A DNA stretch of 39,546 bases from Myxococcota bacterium (GTDB taxonomy: Bacteria > Myxococcota_A > UBA796 > UBA9615 > JAKLKC01). Position numbers and translations under genes: made by a program. Below the pieces are notes generated by a model, which had not been told where the DNA came from, made no database searches, and was given only the letters and a program-made list of their open reading frames with translations. The DNA is taken from the NCBI GenBank assembly GCA_023150875.1, contig JAKLKC010000058.1, forward strand, positions 1-39,546, in the 5' to 3' direction. Of the stretch, positions 9,565 through 17,352 are shown in pieces. The stretch's first letter is position 1. The number at the start of each line of letters is the position of its first letter.

Positions 9565-10552
9565 CCGAGCGGGCCGGGCCGCGGGCGCGCTCCTCGGCGC
9601 GCTCGTACGCCTTGATGATGGCCTGGACCAGGGGGTGGCGCACCACGTCGGCGTCGCTGAAGGTGACGAAGCCGATGTCCTCGATGTCCTTGAGGATCTG
9701 GGTCGCCTCCACCAGGCCGCTCCTCTTCTCGATGGGGAGGTCGATCTGGGTCACGTCCCCGGTGACCACGGCCTTGGAGTTCACGCCGAGGCGGGTCAGG
9801 AACATCTTCATCTGTTCCGGGGTGGTGTTCTGGGCCTCGTCGAGGATCACGAAGGCGTCGTTGAGGGTGCGCCCCCGCATGAAGGCCAGGGGCGCGACCT
9901 CGATGATGCCCCTCTCCAGGTGCCGCTGGGCCCTCTCGACGTCCATCATGTCGTGGAGGGCGTCGTAGAGCGGACGGAGGTAGGGGTTGACCTTCTCCTG
10001 GAGGTCGCCGGGCAGGAAGCCCAGGCGCTCGCCGGCCTCCACCGCCGGGCGGGCGAGGACGATGCGCGCCACCTCCCGCTGGTTCAGGGCGCCCACGGCC
10101 ATGGCCATCGCCAGGTACGTCTTGCCCGTCCCCGCGGGGCCGATGCCGAAGACGATCCCCTTCTCGCGGATGGCCTGCACGTACCGCTTCTGGGCCGGGG
10201 AGCGGGGGGTGACCGGGCGGCCCCGGGCGGAGGTGACCAGGGTGTCCCCGAAGTAGTCGTCGAGGTGGGTCGCCGGGTCGCCGGCGCAGAGCCGCACGGC
10301 CTGGGAGACCTCGACGGGGCCCAGGGGGAACCCCTTGCGGGCGAGCCCCTCCAGCTCGCGCAACGCCCTCTCGGCGACGGCGGCGGCCTCGGGCTCCCCC
10401 TGGATGGTGACCACGGTCCCCCGAGCGCCGACGCGCACCCCCAAGCTGCGCTCCAGGATCCGGAGGTGCTGCTGGTGCTGGCCGGCGACGTGCTGGAAGG
10501 CGTCGTGGTCTTCGAACTCGACGCGAAGGGAAGCGGGCGTGGTTTCCGGCAA
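9530..10552 (-). CDS. phoH: PhoH family P-loop ATPase (PhoH/YbeZ type)
   Basis: PhoH/YbeZ proteins are cytoplasmic ATPases linked to RNA metabolism and partnered with YbeY. The N-terminal ~55 residues form the KH-like region (L-G-V-R-V-G-A-R-G-T-V-V-T-I). The P-loop G-P-A-G-T-G-K-T lies at about 138-145, and Walker B with sensor residues V-I-L-D-E-A-Q-N-T-T-P-E-Q-M-K-M-F-L near 235 is diagnostic. The frame is open to 10642, but its first 30 codons are Arg/Pro-rich. A TTG start at 10552 has an AGGA Shine-Dalgarno, starts where family homology starts, and lies about 60 nt below a candidate promoter at 10622-10650, giving about 340 residues. It is first in the phoH-pgpH-ybeY operon. Confidence 0.93.
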   Translation of the reverse strand: MPETTPASLRVEFEDHDAFQHVAGQHQQHLRILERSLGVRVGARGTVVTIQGEPEAAAVAERALRELEGLARKGFPLGPVEVSQAVRLCAGDPATHLDDYFGDTLVTSARGRPVTPRSPAQKRYVQAIREKGIVFGIGPAGTGKTYLAMAMAVGALNQREVARIVLARPAVEAGERLGFLPGDLQEKVNPYLRPLYDALHDMMDVERAQRHLERGIIEVAPLAFMRGRTLNDAFVILDEAQNTTPEQMKMFLTRLGVNSKAVVTGDVTQIDLPIEKRSGLVEATQILKDIEDIGFVTFSDADVVRHPLVQAIIKAYERAEERARGPARSGGGRDGGVRAQ

Positions 10553-10621
10553 GTCCGTCCTGGCCCTCCCCCGGGGGATCGCCCTGGCCCCCCAGCGGCG
10601 CGACGTCCCGGGCTCCCGGGG

Positions 10622-10650
10622 AGGATAGCGACGCGAGCGCACGCGGGCAA
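10622..10650 (-). promoter_or_regulatory. Candidate promoter of phoH-pgpH-ybeY
   Basis: Minus strand TTGCCC (10645-10650), 17-nt spacer, TATCCT (10622-10627). The same pair of hexamers with the same spacer occurs upstream of the moxR gene at 19444-19472. Transcription would start near 10614, downstream of the longest open start of phoH, which supports the TTG at 10552. Confidence 0.5.
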
Positions 10651-10700
10651 GCGGCAGTCCTGACGTCGCGGGGGCGGGGTGCGGGTCGGAGGGGGCGGGG

Positions 10701-10821
10701 GCGCGATCACGGGAGCGCGATCACGGGGGCACGCTCACGGGGCACGATCACGAGGGCACGATCAGGGGGCGCGATCAGGAGGGCACGATCACGAGGGCAC
10801 GATCACGAGGGCAGAATCACG
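10701..10821. repeat. Tandem array of ~9 units, 13-14 bp, consensus GCACGATCACGAGG
   Basis: Units begin at 10701, 10715, 10729, 10742, 10756, 10769, 10783, 10797 and 10811, so spacing is 14 bp with two 13-bp units. Eight of the nine units start GCRC; GATC is kept in seven. Each unit is two hexamers (GCACGA, TCACGA) plus a GG pair. A related 20-bp array with one more hexamer lies at 36914-37064. The array is intergenic, downstream of the minus-strand lipoprotein gene and upstream of phoH. It is not CRISPR-like: there are no variable spacers. Confidence 0.9.
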
Positions 10822-10829
10822 TCTTCGCG

Positions 10830-10850
10830 CCCGCGCCCGTGCCCGCGCCC
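10830..10850 (-). other. G-quadruplex-type motif next to array 1
   Basis: The minus strand reads four G-triplets separated by three 3-nt loops (GGG cgc GGG cac GGG cgc GGG), an exact G3N3 quadruplex pattern. It lies between the stop codon of the upstream minus-strand lipoprotein gene and the GATC array, on the strand that would be present in read-through mRNA. Structure formation is inferred, not shown. Confidence 0.6.
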
Positions 10851-10888
10851 GCGCCGATACCTCAAGACCACCACCCCCCCCGCCCCCC

Positions 10889-12289
10889 TCACGGCACCGA
10901 CGCATCCCCGTCGTCCGGATCTCCCCCCGCCTCGGTGTACCCGTCACCGTCGTCGTCGTACCAGTCGGTGCCGTCGTCCACGGTGCCGTCGCAGTCGTTG
11001 TCCCTGCCGTCCGCCGCCTCGACGACGCCGGGGCTCATGTCGGACAGCGCGTCGTTGCAGTCCCCGGGGGTGGAGCCATCGGAGCAGGCGGGCCCCTCGC
11101 AGTAGCCGTCGCCGTCGTCGTCGGAGGCTGCCGTGCCCTCGTCCACGAGGCCGTCGCAATCGTCGTCCACCCCATCGGCCTCCTCGGGGGCGTGGGGGTA
11201 GGCGGACGGATCGGCGTCGTCGCAGTCCCCCCCCGCCTCGGAGTAGCCGTCGCCGTCGTCGTCGGTGGCCCCGGTGCCGTCGTCGACCACGCCGTCGCAG
11301 TCGTCGTCCAGGCCGTTCTCCACTTCCTCGGCGCCGGGGTTCACGGCGGGATCCCCGTCCCGGCAATCGCCGTCTCCCTCGTCGTACCCGTCCCAGTCGT
11401 CGTCGCTGCACTCCGTCCCCTCGTCGACGGTGCCGTCGCAGTCGCCGTCCACGCCGTCACACGCCTCCGCGGCACCGGGGCGGACCCCGGCGTCGGTGTC
11501 GTCGCAGTCCCCGGCGCAGGCGGAGATCCCGTCCCCGTCCAGGTCCACGGCGGCCGCGGTGCCGTCGCAGTCGTTGGCCCGGACCCGCACCTCCACGGGC
11601 ACGAGGGACGCGCCCGCGGCCACGAAGGTCAGGGGCAGGTCCACCGCCCCGGCGTCCACGGCGGCGTACGTGACCCCCAACTCCGCGACCCCGCCGGGGG
11701 CCAGGGAGAGGGGCCACCCCCCGGGGGGAACCCCCAGCCCCAGGACCCCCGAGGTCGTCTCCGGCACCTCGCCCGGCGACAGGGACACCGCGACCACCCC
11801 CTCGTTGACCAGGCCGATCCTCCCCTGGGCGGTGGCGCCGGGGCTCACCGCCCCCAGGTCCACCACCCCGGGCCATCCCGACACCCGGGCGTCCCGGGCG
11901 TAGCCTTGGAGCGACACCAGGAACTCCCCCCTCCCCTCGGCGGCCAGGACCTTGAGGGATCCCGAGTGGTCCCCCGCGGCGTCGGGATGGTAGGTCACCC
12001 GCACCGGCGTCGCCTCCCCCAGGGCGTAGAGGACCGCCCCGTCCGTCCACTCCACCGTGTAGGTCCCCGCCTCGGCCTCCACCTCCACGTCCTCCAGCAC
12101 CAGCGTACCGCTGCCGGCGTTGTGGACCCAGATCTCCAGCTCCGCGTAAGACCCGGTGGCCAGGAGACCGAAGTCCAGGCGGTCCTGGGACCCGTTGAGG
12201 TCCCCCCGGGCGCTCCCGAGGGCGGTGTCGGTGCAGCCCTGAAGGAAGGACGCGGCGACCGCGGCGGCCAGCGCCGGCTCGAGCCCCAT
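10889..12289 (-). CDS. Candidate separately translated Mopi-repeat lipoprotein (same frame as the giant gene)
   Basis: Within the giant frame an ATG at 12289 is preceded directly by a very strong GGGGAGGGGAGGGAGG tract and starts a typical lipoprotein signal, with lipobox F-L-Q-G-C about 19 residues in. The 466-residue product would have an immunoglobulin-like HYDIN/choice-of-anchor D domain (L-D-F-G-L-L, then V-T-Y-H-P-D-A-A-G-D-H-S-G), a second similar strand-rich segment, and Mopi repeats. Four repeats are complete; the last is cut after D-P-D-D-G-D-A-S-V, having lost the usual D-C-D and the H-P-G-A half. Internal initiation is inferred from the ribosome-binding site and signal peptide; there is no in-frame stop separating it from the upstream protein. 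Confidence 0.5.
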   Translation of the reverse strand: MGLEPALAAAVAASFLQGCTDTALGSARGDLNGSQDRLDFGLLATGSYAELEIWVHNAGSGTLVLEDVEVEAEAGTYTVEWTDGAVLYALGEATPVRVTYHPDAAGDHSGSLKVLAAEGRGEFLVSLQGYARDARVSGWPGVVDLGAVSPGATAQGRIGLVNEGVVAVSLSPGEVPETTSGVLGLGVPPGGWPLSLAPGGVAELGVTYAAVDAGAVDLPLTFVAAGASLVPVEVRVRANDCDGTAAAVDLDGDGISACAGDCDDTDAGVRPGAAEACDGVDGDCDGTVDEGTECSDDDWDGYDEGDGDCRDGDPAVNPGAEEVENGLDDDCDGVVDDGTGATDDDGDGYSEAGGDCDDADPSAYPHAPEEADGVDDDCDGLVDEGTAASDDDGDGYCEGPACSDGSTPGDCNDALSDMSPGVVEAADGRDNDCDGTVDDGTDWYDDDGDGYTEAGGDPDDGDASVP

Positions 12290-15200
12290 CCTCCCTCCCC
12301 TCCCCGGGCGCCGGGTACGGCGCCCCAGGGCGATGCCGACCAGGGCCGCGGCGGCGAACCCCGCCCCAGTGGAGGGAGCGGAGCCTCCACCCCCCTCGCA
12401 GGCGCAGCCCGTCCCGCCCTGCCCCCGGGGGACGAGCCCCTCGTCGATCTCCCCGTCGCAGTCGTTGTCCACCCCGTCCGCCACCTCCTCGCCCCCCGGG
12501 TGCGCCGCGGGATCGGCGTCGTCGCAGTCGCCGTCCGCCTCGGTCGACCCGTCCTCGTCGTCGTCCCACAGGGTGGTGCCCTCGTCGGCCTTGCCGTCGC
12601 AGTCGTCGTCCCTGCCGTTCGGCTCCTCGGTCGCCCCGGGGTGGACGCCGGGATCGGCGTCGTCACAGTCGCCCCCCAGCTCGGTGTACCCATCGCCATC
12701 GTCGTCGGAGCGGTCGGTGTCCTCGTCCACGCCGCCGTCGCAGTCGTCGTCCCGGCCGTTGGGCTCCTCGGCCCCCCCCGGGTGGACCCCGGGATCGGCG
12801 TCGTCGCAGTCGCCGTCCACCTCGGCGGAGCCGTCCCCGTCGTCGTCGTAGAGCTCCGTCCCCTCGTCGACGACGCCGTCGCAGTCGTCGTCCACGCCGT
12901 CGGGCTGCTCGGGCGCCCCGGGCCAGGCGGTGGGGTCCTGGTCGTCGCAGTCGCCGGCCTGGGCGGTGGTGCCGTCCCCGTCCACGTCGACGAGGCCCCC
13001 GTCCACCACGCCGTCGCAGTCGCCGTCCACCCCGTCCAGCACCTCCTCGGCACCGGGGTGCACGGCGGGATCGCCGTCGTTGCAGTCGCCGCCCAGCTCG
13101 TCGTGGCCGTCCCCGTCGTCGTCGTGGCACTCCGTCCCCTCGTCGGCGACGCCGTCGCAGTCCTGGTCGACCCCGTCGCACACCTCGACCCCGCCGGGGT
13201 GCACCGCGGGATCGGCGTCGTCGCAGTCGCCACCGACCTCGGTCAGCCCGTCGCCGTCGTCGTCGTAGCACTCCGTCCCCTCGTCCACCGTCCCGTCGCA
13301 GTCGTTGTCGCGGCCGTCGCAGGTCTCCGGCGCTCCGGGGTGGACGGCGCCGTCTTCCGGCCGGCAGTCCCCATCGCAGGCGGCGATCCCGTCGCCGTCC
13401 CCGTCCAGCTCGTCGGGATCGGCGACCCCGTCGCAGTCGTTGTCCGCGATGCCGTCGCAGACCTCGGGGGCGCCGGGATGCACCGAGGCGTCGGCGTCGT
13501 CGCAGTCCCCGGCACAGGGCGAGAAGCCGTCCCCGTCGGCGTCGAGGTCGTCGTCCACCGCGCCGTCGCAGTCGTCGTCGACGCCATTGCACACCTCGGG
13601 GGCGCCCGGGTGGACCGCGGGATCCGCGTCGTCGCAGTCGCCGTCGCACACCCTCCAGCCGTCGCCGTCGGCGTCGGTGGGGTCCTCGTCCAGGACGCTC
13701 CCGTCGCAGTCGTTGTCCAGGCCGTCGCACAGCTCCGGGGCCCCGGGGTGGACGGTGGGGTCCGCGTCGTTGCAGTCCCCGTCGCACGCCAGCCAGCCGT
13801 CCGCGTCGCCGTCGGGCGCGTAGTGGACGGTGACCACGTCGTAGGCGACCTCGTCGCCGGCCACGAGCCCCGTGGCGACGACGTCGTAGGTGCCCGGCCC
13901 CGGGAGCGTCACCGCCACCGACCACGCTCCCGACGCGGCGTCCCCGCAGCCGGCGACCGCCCCCCCCACCGACACGCACACCTCCTGGATGGCGCTGGCG
14001 ACACCACGGACCTCCAGGTCGGGCTCGCCGACGCAGAGGCCGGGGGTGGGCCACTCGATCTCCAGGGAGGCCGGCGAGGCGTCGATGGCCCGGGCCGAGC
14101 CGTCCTCGCTGCCCACCACCACCTCCAGGGACCCGTCTCCGTCGACGTCCCCGCCCCGCACGGACCGGACGGCCGAGCCGACGTAATACGACCACACCAG
14201 GGCCGGGGCGACGCCCACCTCGGCCTGGGCGACGTCCACGGCGTAGACCCACCCGTCCTCGCCGCCCACCAGCGCCTCGTCTAAGCCGTCCCCGTCGACG
14301 TCGGCCACGGCCAGCGCCCGTACCGCCCGGGCCCCGGGGGACGCCTCGGCGAGGAGGCCGCCGTCCTGGAGGTACACGGGGAACCCGGGCAGGGGGACGC
14401 CGTCGGCGCCGTTCCAGGCCCCGAGCCCGCCGTAGCCCCCCGCGAAGAGCACGTCCGCGCCCGGGCTGCCGTCGATGGCCGCGAGCGCGGTCGACAGGAA
14501 CGAGGAGCTCCGCGGCCCGGGGTCCACGTCCTCCCACAGGTCGTCGATGCCGGGCCCCGCCAGGTCGTGGGCGCGCAGGGCGTTGAGGGCGGAGTCGATG
14601 TTCCGGACCATGAGCTGGTCCACGTCGCCGTCCCCCTCCAGGTCCGAGAACAGCACCTCCGTGCCCCACACGGTGCCGGTGGGCTGGTAGACCAGAAGGG
14701 GGGCCTCCACCCCGGCGGTGTAGACGTTCACGAAGTAGTTGGTGGTGTAGACCACGTCCTCGACGCCGTCGAGCACGCCGTAGCCCGCCGCGCTGCCCAC
14801 GTCCACCGCCCCCAGGGTCAGCCCGGCGTTGATCGAGCTGCCCGAGGAGCCCCAGGCGCGCCAGGACTCGGCGCCGGAGGCGCCATCGAGCACCAGGAGG
14901 GCCACGTCTCCCGTCGACGCGCCCTTGATGGCGACGAAGGCCAGGTCCCGCCCCGGGGCCTCGTCCAGCTCGCCGTCGATCACCAGGTTGACCAGCAACT
15001 GGGTGTAGGAGTCCAAGGTGGGGTCCAGGGCGCTGTCGAAGGTCCACGCCCGGGCGAAGGGGGTGCCGTCTCCGTCGGCGTCGCCGGGGTCGTGCTCGTC
15101 GACGTGCACCCGGAACCACTGCCCGTCCCGGTCCGTCTCGACCCACACCACCTCGATGGCGCCGTCGGCGTCCAGGTCGGTCAGGAGGGCCGGGGAGCCG

Positions 15201-17149
15201 TCGTCGAAGACGTGGTCGGGGATGCCGTTCTCGGGGTGCGTGTAGAATCCCTTGCCCGACAGCAGTGCGGCGGGCTGGCCCGGGGCGGGGCTGGCCAGCA
15301 GCACGGCGGGGGTGGTCTGGGGGGGCAGGTCGAACCCGGGGGCGACCTCCGCCAGGGCGCCGTCCAGCACCGCGATGCAGTCCGCGGCCGTCATCACCAC
15401 GCGGCTCGCGCCCCCGGCGAAGTGGACGTCGGCGAGGTCCGGGCAGGCCTCCCGGTCCCACCAGGCCGAGACCGCGCCGGTGGCGGGGTCCAGGACGCCG
15501 AGGCGGTCCGCGTCCGCCACCAGCAGGTCGTCCGAGCCGTCCCCGCTGAGGTCCCCGGCGGCCAGGGCGCGGGTGTAGCCGCGGTCCAGGCGGGAGGGGG
15601 CCTTGCGGGGGGTCAGGTAGCTCAGGGGATAGGCGGAGGCGAAGCTCCACGCCTCGACCAGGGCACAACCGCCGCCCCCGCAGTCCAGCCGGAAGGCCCG
15701 GGTCTCGTCGAGGCCCGACTCGCCGTCGTAGGGGCGGGCGAGGACCTCGGGCAGGCCGTCCCCGTCGAAGTCGTGGGTGCCCACGGCGTAGTGGCCGGAG
15801 GCGCCCGAGGCCGGGAGCGTGGCGACGACGGCGCCGCTGGCGGCGTCCAGGACGAGGATCGACCAGGCGTCGTCGGCGTCGATGCCGTCCACGCCCACGT
15901 GGCCCTCCCGGTCCGTGGAGCACCCCGGATCGTCGTACATCGACAGCACCGCCTCCAGGGCGCCGTCGCCGTCCAGGTCCACGAGCCCCTGGGCGGGGGC
16001 GTAGACCTTCGGCCTCGTCGCGCACGAGGAGTAGCGGATCTGCCAGCGCACCACCTGGGAGGCGTCGGTGGTCCCCTCGGGGTCCGCCCCCCCGATGTGC
16101 AGGAGGCTCACGGAGGTCTCGTAGACCGTGTTGGCGGCGACGACGTAGTGCTCCTCGTCCCCGTCCCCGTCGACGTCCCGGACCTCCTGGTAGCCGAAGG
16201 AGTAGTCGTCCCAGATCTCCCGGGAGGGATCGAAGGAGCCGGTGACGGAGGCGCCGTAGTACACGGGGCCGCAAAGGCAGAGGTCGCTGTACCCCGTGCA
16301 GGAGGCGCCGGGGTCCGTGGCGCCGCAGGTCCACATGTAGCCGAGGGACTCCCTCAGCATGAAGGCGAACCCGATCCCCTCGCCGGGTCGCATCCGGCCG
16401 GCGATGACCTCGTGCAGGGTGTCGTAGCCCGTGAAGGACTGGGAGAGGCGGGAGGGGGAGGCCAGGCCGGTGCCTGCGTCCACGAGGTACAGGTCGAGGT
16501 TCCCGGTGAAGGCGAGGTCGAAGAACGCCTCGTCCCCCGGCACGCCGTCGAAGTCGCCCACCACGGTCTCGTAGGCATACACGCCCGCGGCCTGGGGGAA
16601 GTCGGCGCCCAGGGTGAACAGGCCCCCGGTGGTCAGGGAGACGGCCCAGATCCCTCCTCCGGGGTCGCTGGACGTGGCGATGGCCTCGGCGGCGACGCCG
16701 TCCCCGTCCACGTCGTAGGGGCCGAGCACGGCCCCCAGCAGGCGGCCCGGCGTCTGCCAGATCGTGGTGTCCGTCTCGGGGTCCACCGCCATGAGGGCGC
16801 CCCGATGGACCACCACCAGCTCCGGCGCGGGATCCGAGGGGTCGACGTCGAAGAGGAGGGTGCCCCGGGGGAGCACCGAAGTCGTGGCGCCGGGGACCTC
16901 CCACAGCAGGGACGGTTGGTGGAAGGAGTCGCCGGCGATCTCCCCCGCGCCCCCCACCCGCAGGGTGCCCTCCCGGGGGCCCCGGGGGTAGCGCCAGTCG
17001 GGCGCCTCGCCGCCGAGGGCGGCGGACCGCGGAGAGGCCGAGGGAGGCCCGGCGGCGCCGGGAGCACCCGGGGTGGCCTGGCAGCCCCCGAGCAGGATCG
17101 CGGCGAGGGCCCCGAGCGGGGTCGCTCGTGTGGGGAAGGCTGGATGCAT
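10889..17149 (-). CDS. Giant FG-GAP/Mopi-repeat surface lipoprotein frame (apparent fusion of two proteins)
   Basis: A 2086-codon frame. Start ATG at 17149 with GGGAG about 12 nt upstream. The N-terminus is a lipoprotein signal with lipobox L-L-G-G-C (Cys 23). Residues ~50-1000 carry many FG-GAP/VCBS-type calcium loops (D-x-D-G-D-G-x-x-E-x-V), predicting beta-propellers; an Ig-like segment follows near 1030-1110. From ~1112 to 1580 there are ten Mopi-type putative metal-binding repeats (D-C-D-D-A-D-P-x-V-H-P-G-A-x-E with D-G-x-D-N-D-C-D-G). A Cys-rich, TM and Arg tag then resembles MYXO-CTERM (about 1583-1616). The frame runs on without a stop into a new lipoprotein signal (Met 1621), a HYDIN/choice-of-anchor-like domain and four more Mopi repeats plus a broken fifth. 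Probably surface exposed and calcium binding; the function is unknown. Whether one or two proteins are made is unresolved. Confidence 0.85.
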   Translation of the reverse strand: MHPAFPTRATPLGALAAILLGGCQATPGAPGAAGPPSASPRSAALGGEAPDWRYPRGPREGTLRVGGAGEIAGDSFHQPSLLWEVPGATTSVLPRGTLLFDVDPSDPAPELVVVHRGALMAVDPETDTTIWQTPGRLLGAVLGPYDVDGDGVAAEAIATSSDPGGGIWAVSLTTGGLFTLGADFPQAAGVYAYETVVGDFDGVPGDEAFFDLAFTGNLDLYLVDAGTGLASPSRLSQSFTGYDTLHEVIAGRMRPGEGIGFAFMLRESLGYMWTCGATDPGASCTGYSDLCLCGPVYYGASVTGSFDPSREIWDDYSFGYQEVRDVDGDGDEEHYVVAANTVYETSVSLLHIGGADPEGTTDASQVVRWQIRYSSCATRPKVYAPAQGLVDLDGDGALEAVLSMYDDPGCSTDREGHVGVDGIDADDAWSILVLDAASGAVVATLPASGASGHYAVGTHDFDGDGLPEVLARPYDGESGLDETRAFRLDCGGGGCALVEAWSFASAYPLSYLTPRKAPSRLDRGYTRALAAGDLSGDGSDDLLVADADRLGVLDPATGAVSAWWDREACPDLADVHFAGGASRVVMTAADCIAVLDGALAEVAPGFDLPPQTTPAVLLASPAPGQPAALLSGKGFYTHPENGIPDHVFDDGSPALLTDLDADGAIEVVWVETDRDGQWFRVHVDEHDPGDADGDGTPFARAWTFDSALDPTLDSYTQLLVNLVIDGELDEAPGRDLAFVAIKGASTGDVALLVLDGASGAESWRAWGSSGSSINAGLTLGAVDVGSAAGYGVLDGVEDVVYTTNYFVNVYTAGVEAPLLVYQPTGTVWGTEVLFSDLEGDGDVDQLMVRNIDSALNALRAHDLAGPGIDDLWEDVDPGPRSSSFLSTALAAIDGSPGADVLFAGGYGGLGAWNGADGVPLPGFPVYLQDGGLLAEASPGARAVRALAVADVDGDGLDEALVGGEDGWVYAVDVAQAEVGVAPALVWSYYVGSAVRSVRGGDVDGDGSLEVVVGSEDGSARAIDASPASLEIEWPTPGLCVGEPDLEVRGVASAIQEVCVSVGGAVAGCGDAASGAWSVAVTLPGPGTYDVVATGLVAGDEVAYDVVTVHYAPDGDADGWLACDGDCNDADPTVHPGAPELCDGLDNDCDGSVLDEDPTDADGDGWRVCDGDCDDADPAVHPGAPEVCNGVDDDCDGAVDDDLDADGDGFSPCAGDCDDADASVHPGAPEVCDGIADNDCDGVADPDELDGDGDGIAACDGDCRPEDGAVHPGAPETCDGRDNDCDGTVDEGTECYDDDGDGLTEVGGDCDDADPAVHPGGVEVCDGVDQDCDGVADEGTECHDDDGDGHDELGGDCNDGDPAVHPGAEEVLDGVDGDCDGVVDGGLVDVDGDGTTAQAGDCDDQDPTAWPGAPEQPDGVDDDCDGVVDEGTELYDDDGDGSAEVDGDCDDADPGVHPGGAEEPNGRDDDCDGGVDEDTDRSDDDGDGYTELGGDCDDADPGVHPGATEEPNGRDDDCDGKADEGTTLWDDDEDGSTEADGDCDDADPAAHPGGEEVADGVDNDCDGEIDEGLVPRGQGGTGCACEGGGGSAPSTGAGFAAAALVGIALGRRTRRPGRGGRMGLEPALAAAVAASFLQGCTDTALGSARGDLNGSQDRLDFGLLATGSYAELEIWVHNAGSGTLVLEDVEVEAEAGTYTVEWTDGAVLYALGEATPVRVTYHPDAAGDHSGSLKVLAAEGRGEFLVSLQGYARDARVSGWPGVVDLGAVSPGATAQGRIGLVNEGVVAVSLSPGEVPETTSGVLGLGVPPGGWPLSLAPGGVAELGVTYAAVDAGAVDLPLTFVAAGASLVPVEVRVRANDCDGTAAAVDLDGDGISACAGDCDDTDAGVRPGAAEACDGVDGDCDGTVDEGTECSDDDWDGYDEGDGDCRDGDPAVNPGAEEVENGLDDDCDGVVDDGTGATDDDGDGYSEAGGDCDDADPSAYPHAPEEADGVDDDCDGLVDEGTAASDDDGDGYCEGPACSDGSTPGDCNDALSDMSPGVVEAADGRDNDCDGTVDDGTDWYDDDGDGYTEAGGDPDDGDASVP
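10900..11560 (-). repeat. Mopi-repeat block 2 (four complete repeats plus one truncated)
   Basis: Coding tandem repeats of about 43-50 codons, each with an acidic D-D-D-G-D-G-Y loop, a D-C-D-D-x-D-P loop, a P-G-A-x-E turn and a D-C-D-G-x-V-D-x-G-T loop. The final copy breaks off at the stop codon at 10889, about 40 nt before the G-rich tract and array. Confidence 0.8.
12287..12410 (-). other. Internal sorting-tag / lipoprotein-signal junction without a stop codon
   Basis: Reading on the minus strand, a G-C-A-C-E segment, a Gly/Ser linker, the hydrophobic G-F-A-A-A-A-L-V-G-I-A-L-G and R-R-T-R-R make a C-terminal MYXO-CTERM-like tag. Only about six more codons follow (P-G-R-G-G-R) before the ATG of a second signal peptide at 12289. 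The expected stop codon between them is absent in this frame. Confidence 0.75.
12430..13815 (-). repeat. Mopi-repeat block 1 (ten coding tandem repeats)
   Basis: Ten copies of the putative metal-binding Mopi motif, about 40-48 codons each, in the giant lipoprotein frame. The first five keep Cys pairs around the P-E-x-C-D/N-G turn; the later five replace the second Cys with V-L-D, Q-P-D, E-P-N or V-A-D, so the array has two sub-families. Nucleotide similarity between copies makes this stretch prone to recombination and to assembly collapse. Confidence 0.85.
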
Positions 17150-17295
17150 CGGGCTCGCTCCCGGGGACGTGCGTCAGGGATCATTGAACCCGGCCGGGCC
17201 GCGGGGGGGAAGCGAAGTCGCCCCGGCGCCTCCCGCGGAGCGGTACTCCGGCGATGCCCGAGTCGGGTCCCCACCGTCCTTCGGCCGACCCGCGA

Positions 17296-17323
17296 CGGAT
17301 GAAACGTGCCCGAATTCGGGCAA
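17296..17323 (-). promoter_or_regulatory. Candidate promoter overlapping a palindromic operator
   Basis: Minus strand TTGCCC (17318-17323), 16-nt spacer, CATCCG (17296-17301). The hexamers resemble the TTGCCC/TATCCT pairs upstream of phoH and moxR. The -35 box and the start of the spacer fall inside the palindrome at 17307-17322. Transcription would give a leader of roughly 145 nt before the ATG at 17149. The -10 box is weak. Confidence 0.3.
17307..17322. promoter_or_regulatory. Perfect 16-nt palindrome, possible operator
   Basis: TGCCCGAATTCGGGCA is identical to its reverse complement. It is flanked by direct copies of CCTTCGGCCGA 18 nt to the left and 11 nt to the right. The continuous symmetry fits a homodimeric repressor site better than a terminator, since there is no loop and no T-run. 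No regulator gene is adjacent. Confidence 0.45.
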
Positions 17324-17352
17324 GATCCGGGCGCCTTCGGCCGAGCTTCTTG

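Larger units (their letters stand above)
10553..10888. other. Gene-free interval between phoH and the giant lipoprotein gene
   Basis: No convincing gene is visible here. From the phoH side it holds the phoH leader and promoter, a GATC-containing tandem array (10701-10821), a C-rich/G-rich tract (10830-10850) and a further run of C (G on the minus strand) around 10872-10888 directly after the stop codon of the lipoprotein gene. Confidence 0.8.
17150..17352. other. Intergenic region upstream of the giant lipoprotein gene
   Basis: No gene is visible. It holds a perfect 16-nt palindrome (17307-17322), two exact copies of CCTTCGGCCGA (17278-17288 and 17334-17344) placed on either side of it, and a candidate promoter (17296-17323). 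The VWA gene at 17353 ends at its right edge. Confidence 0.7.

Noticed and set aside
10701-10821. CRISPR array
   Set aside because: The units are contiguous, short and lack unique spacers; there are no cas genes in the window.
10679-17302. Plus-strand open frames opposite the giant lipoprotein gene
   Set aside because: They are Val/Ala/Pro/Ser-rich complements of the Mopi and FG-GAP repeats. The minus-strand frame has a signal peptide and recognised repeats.
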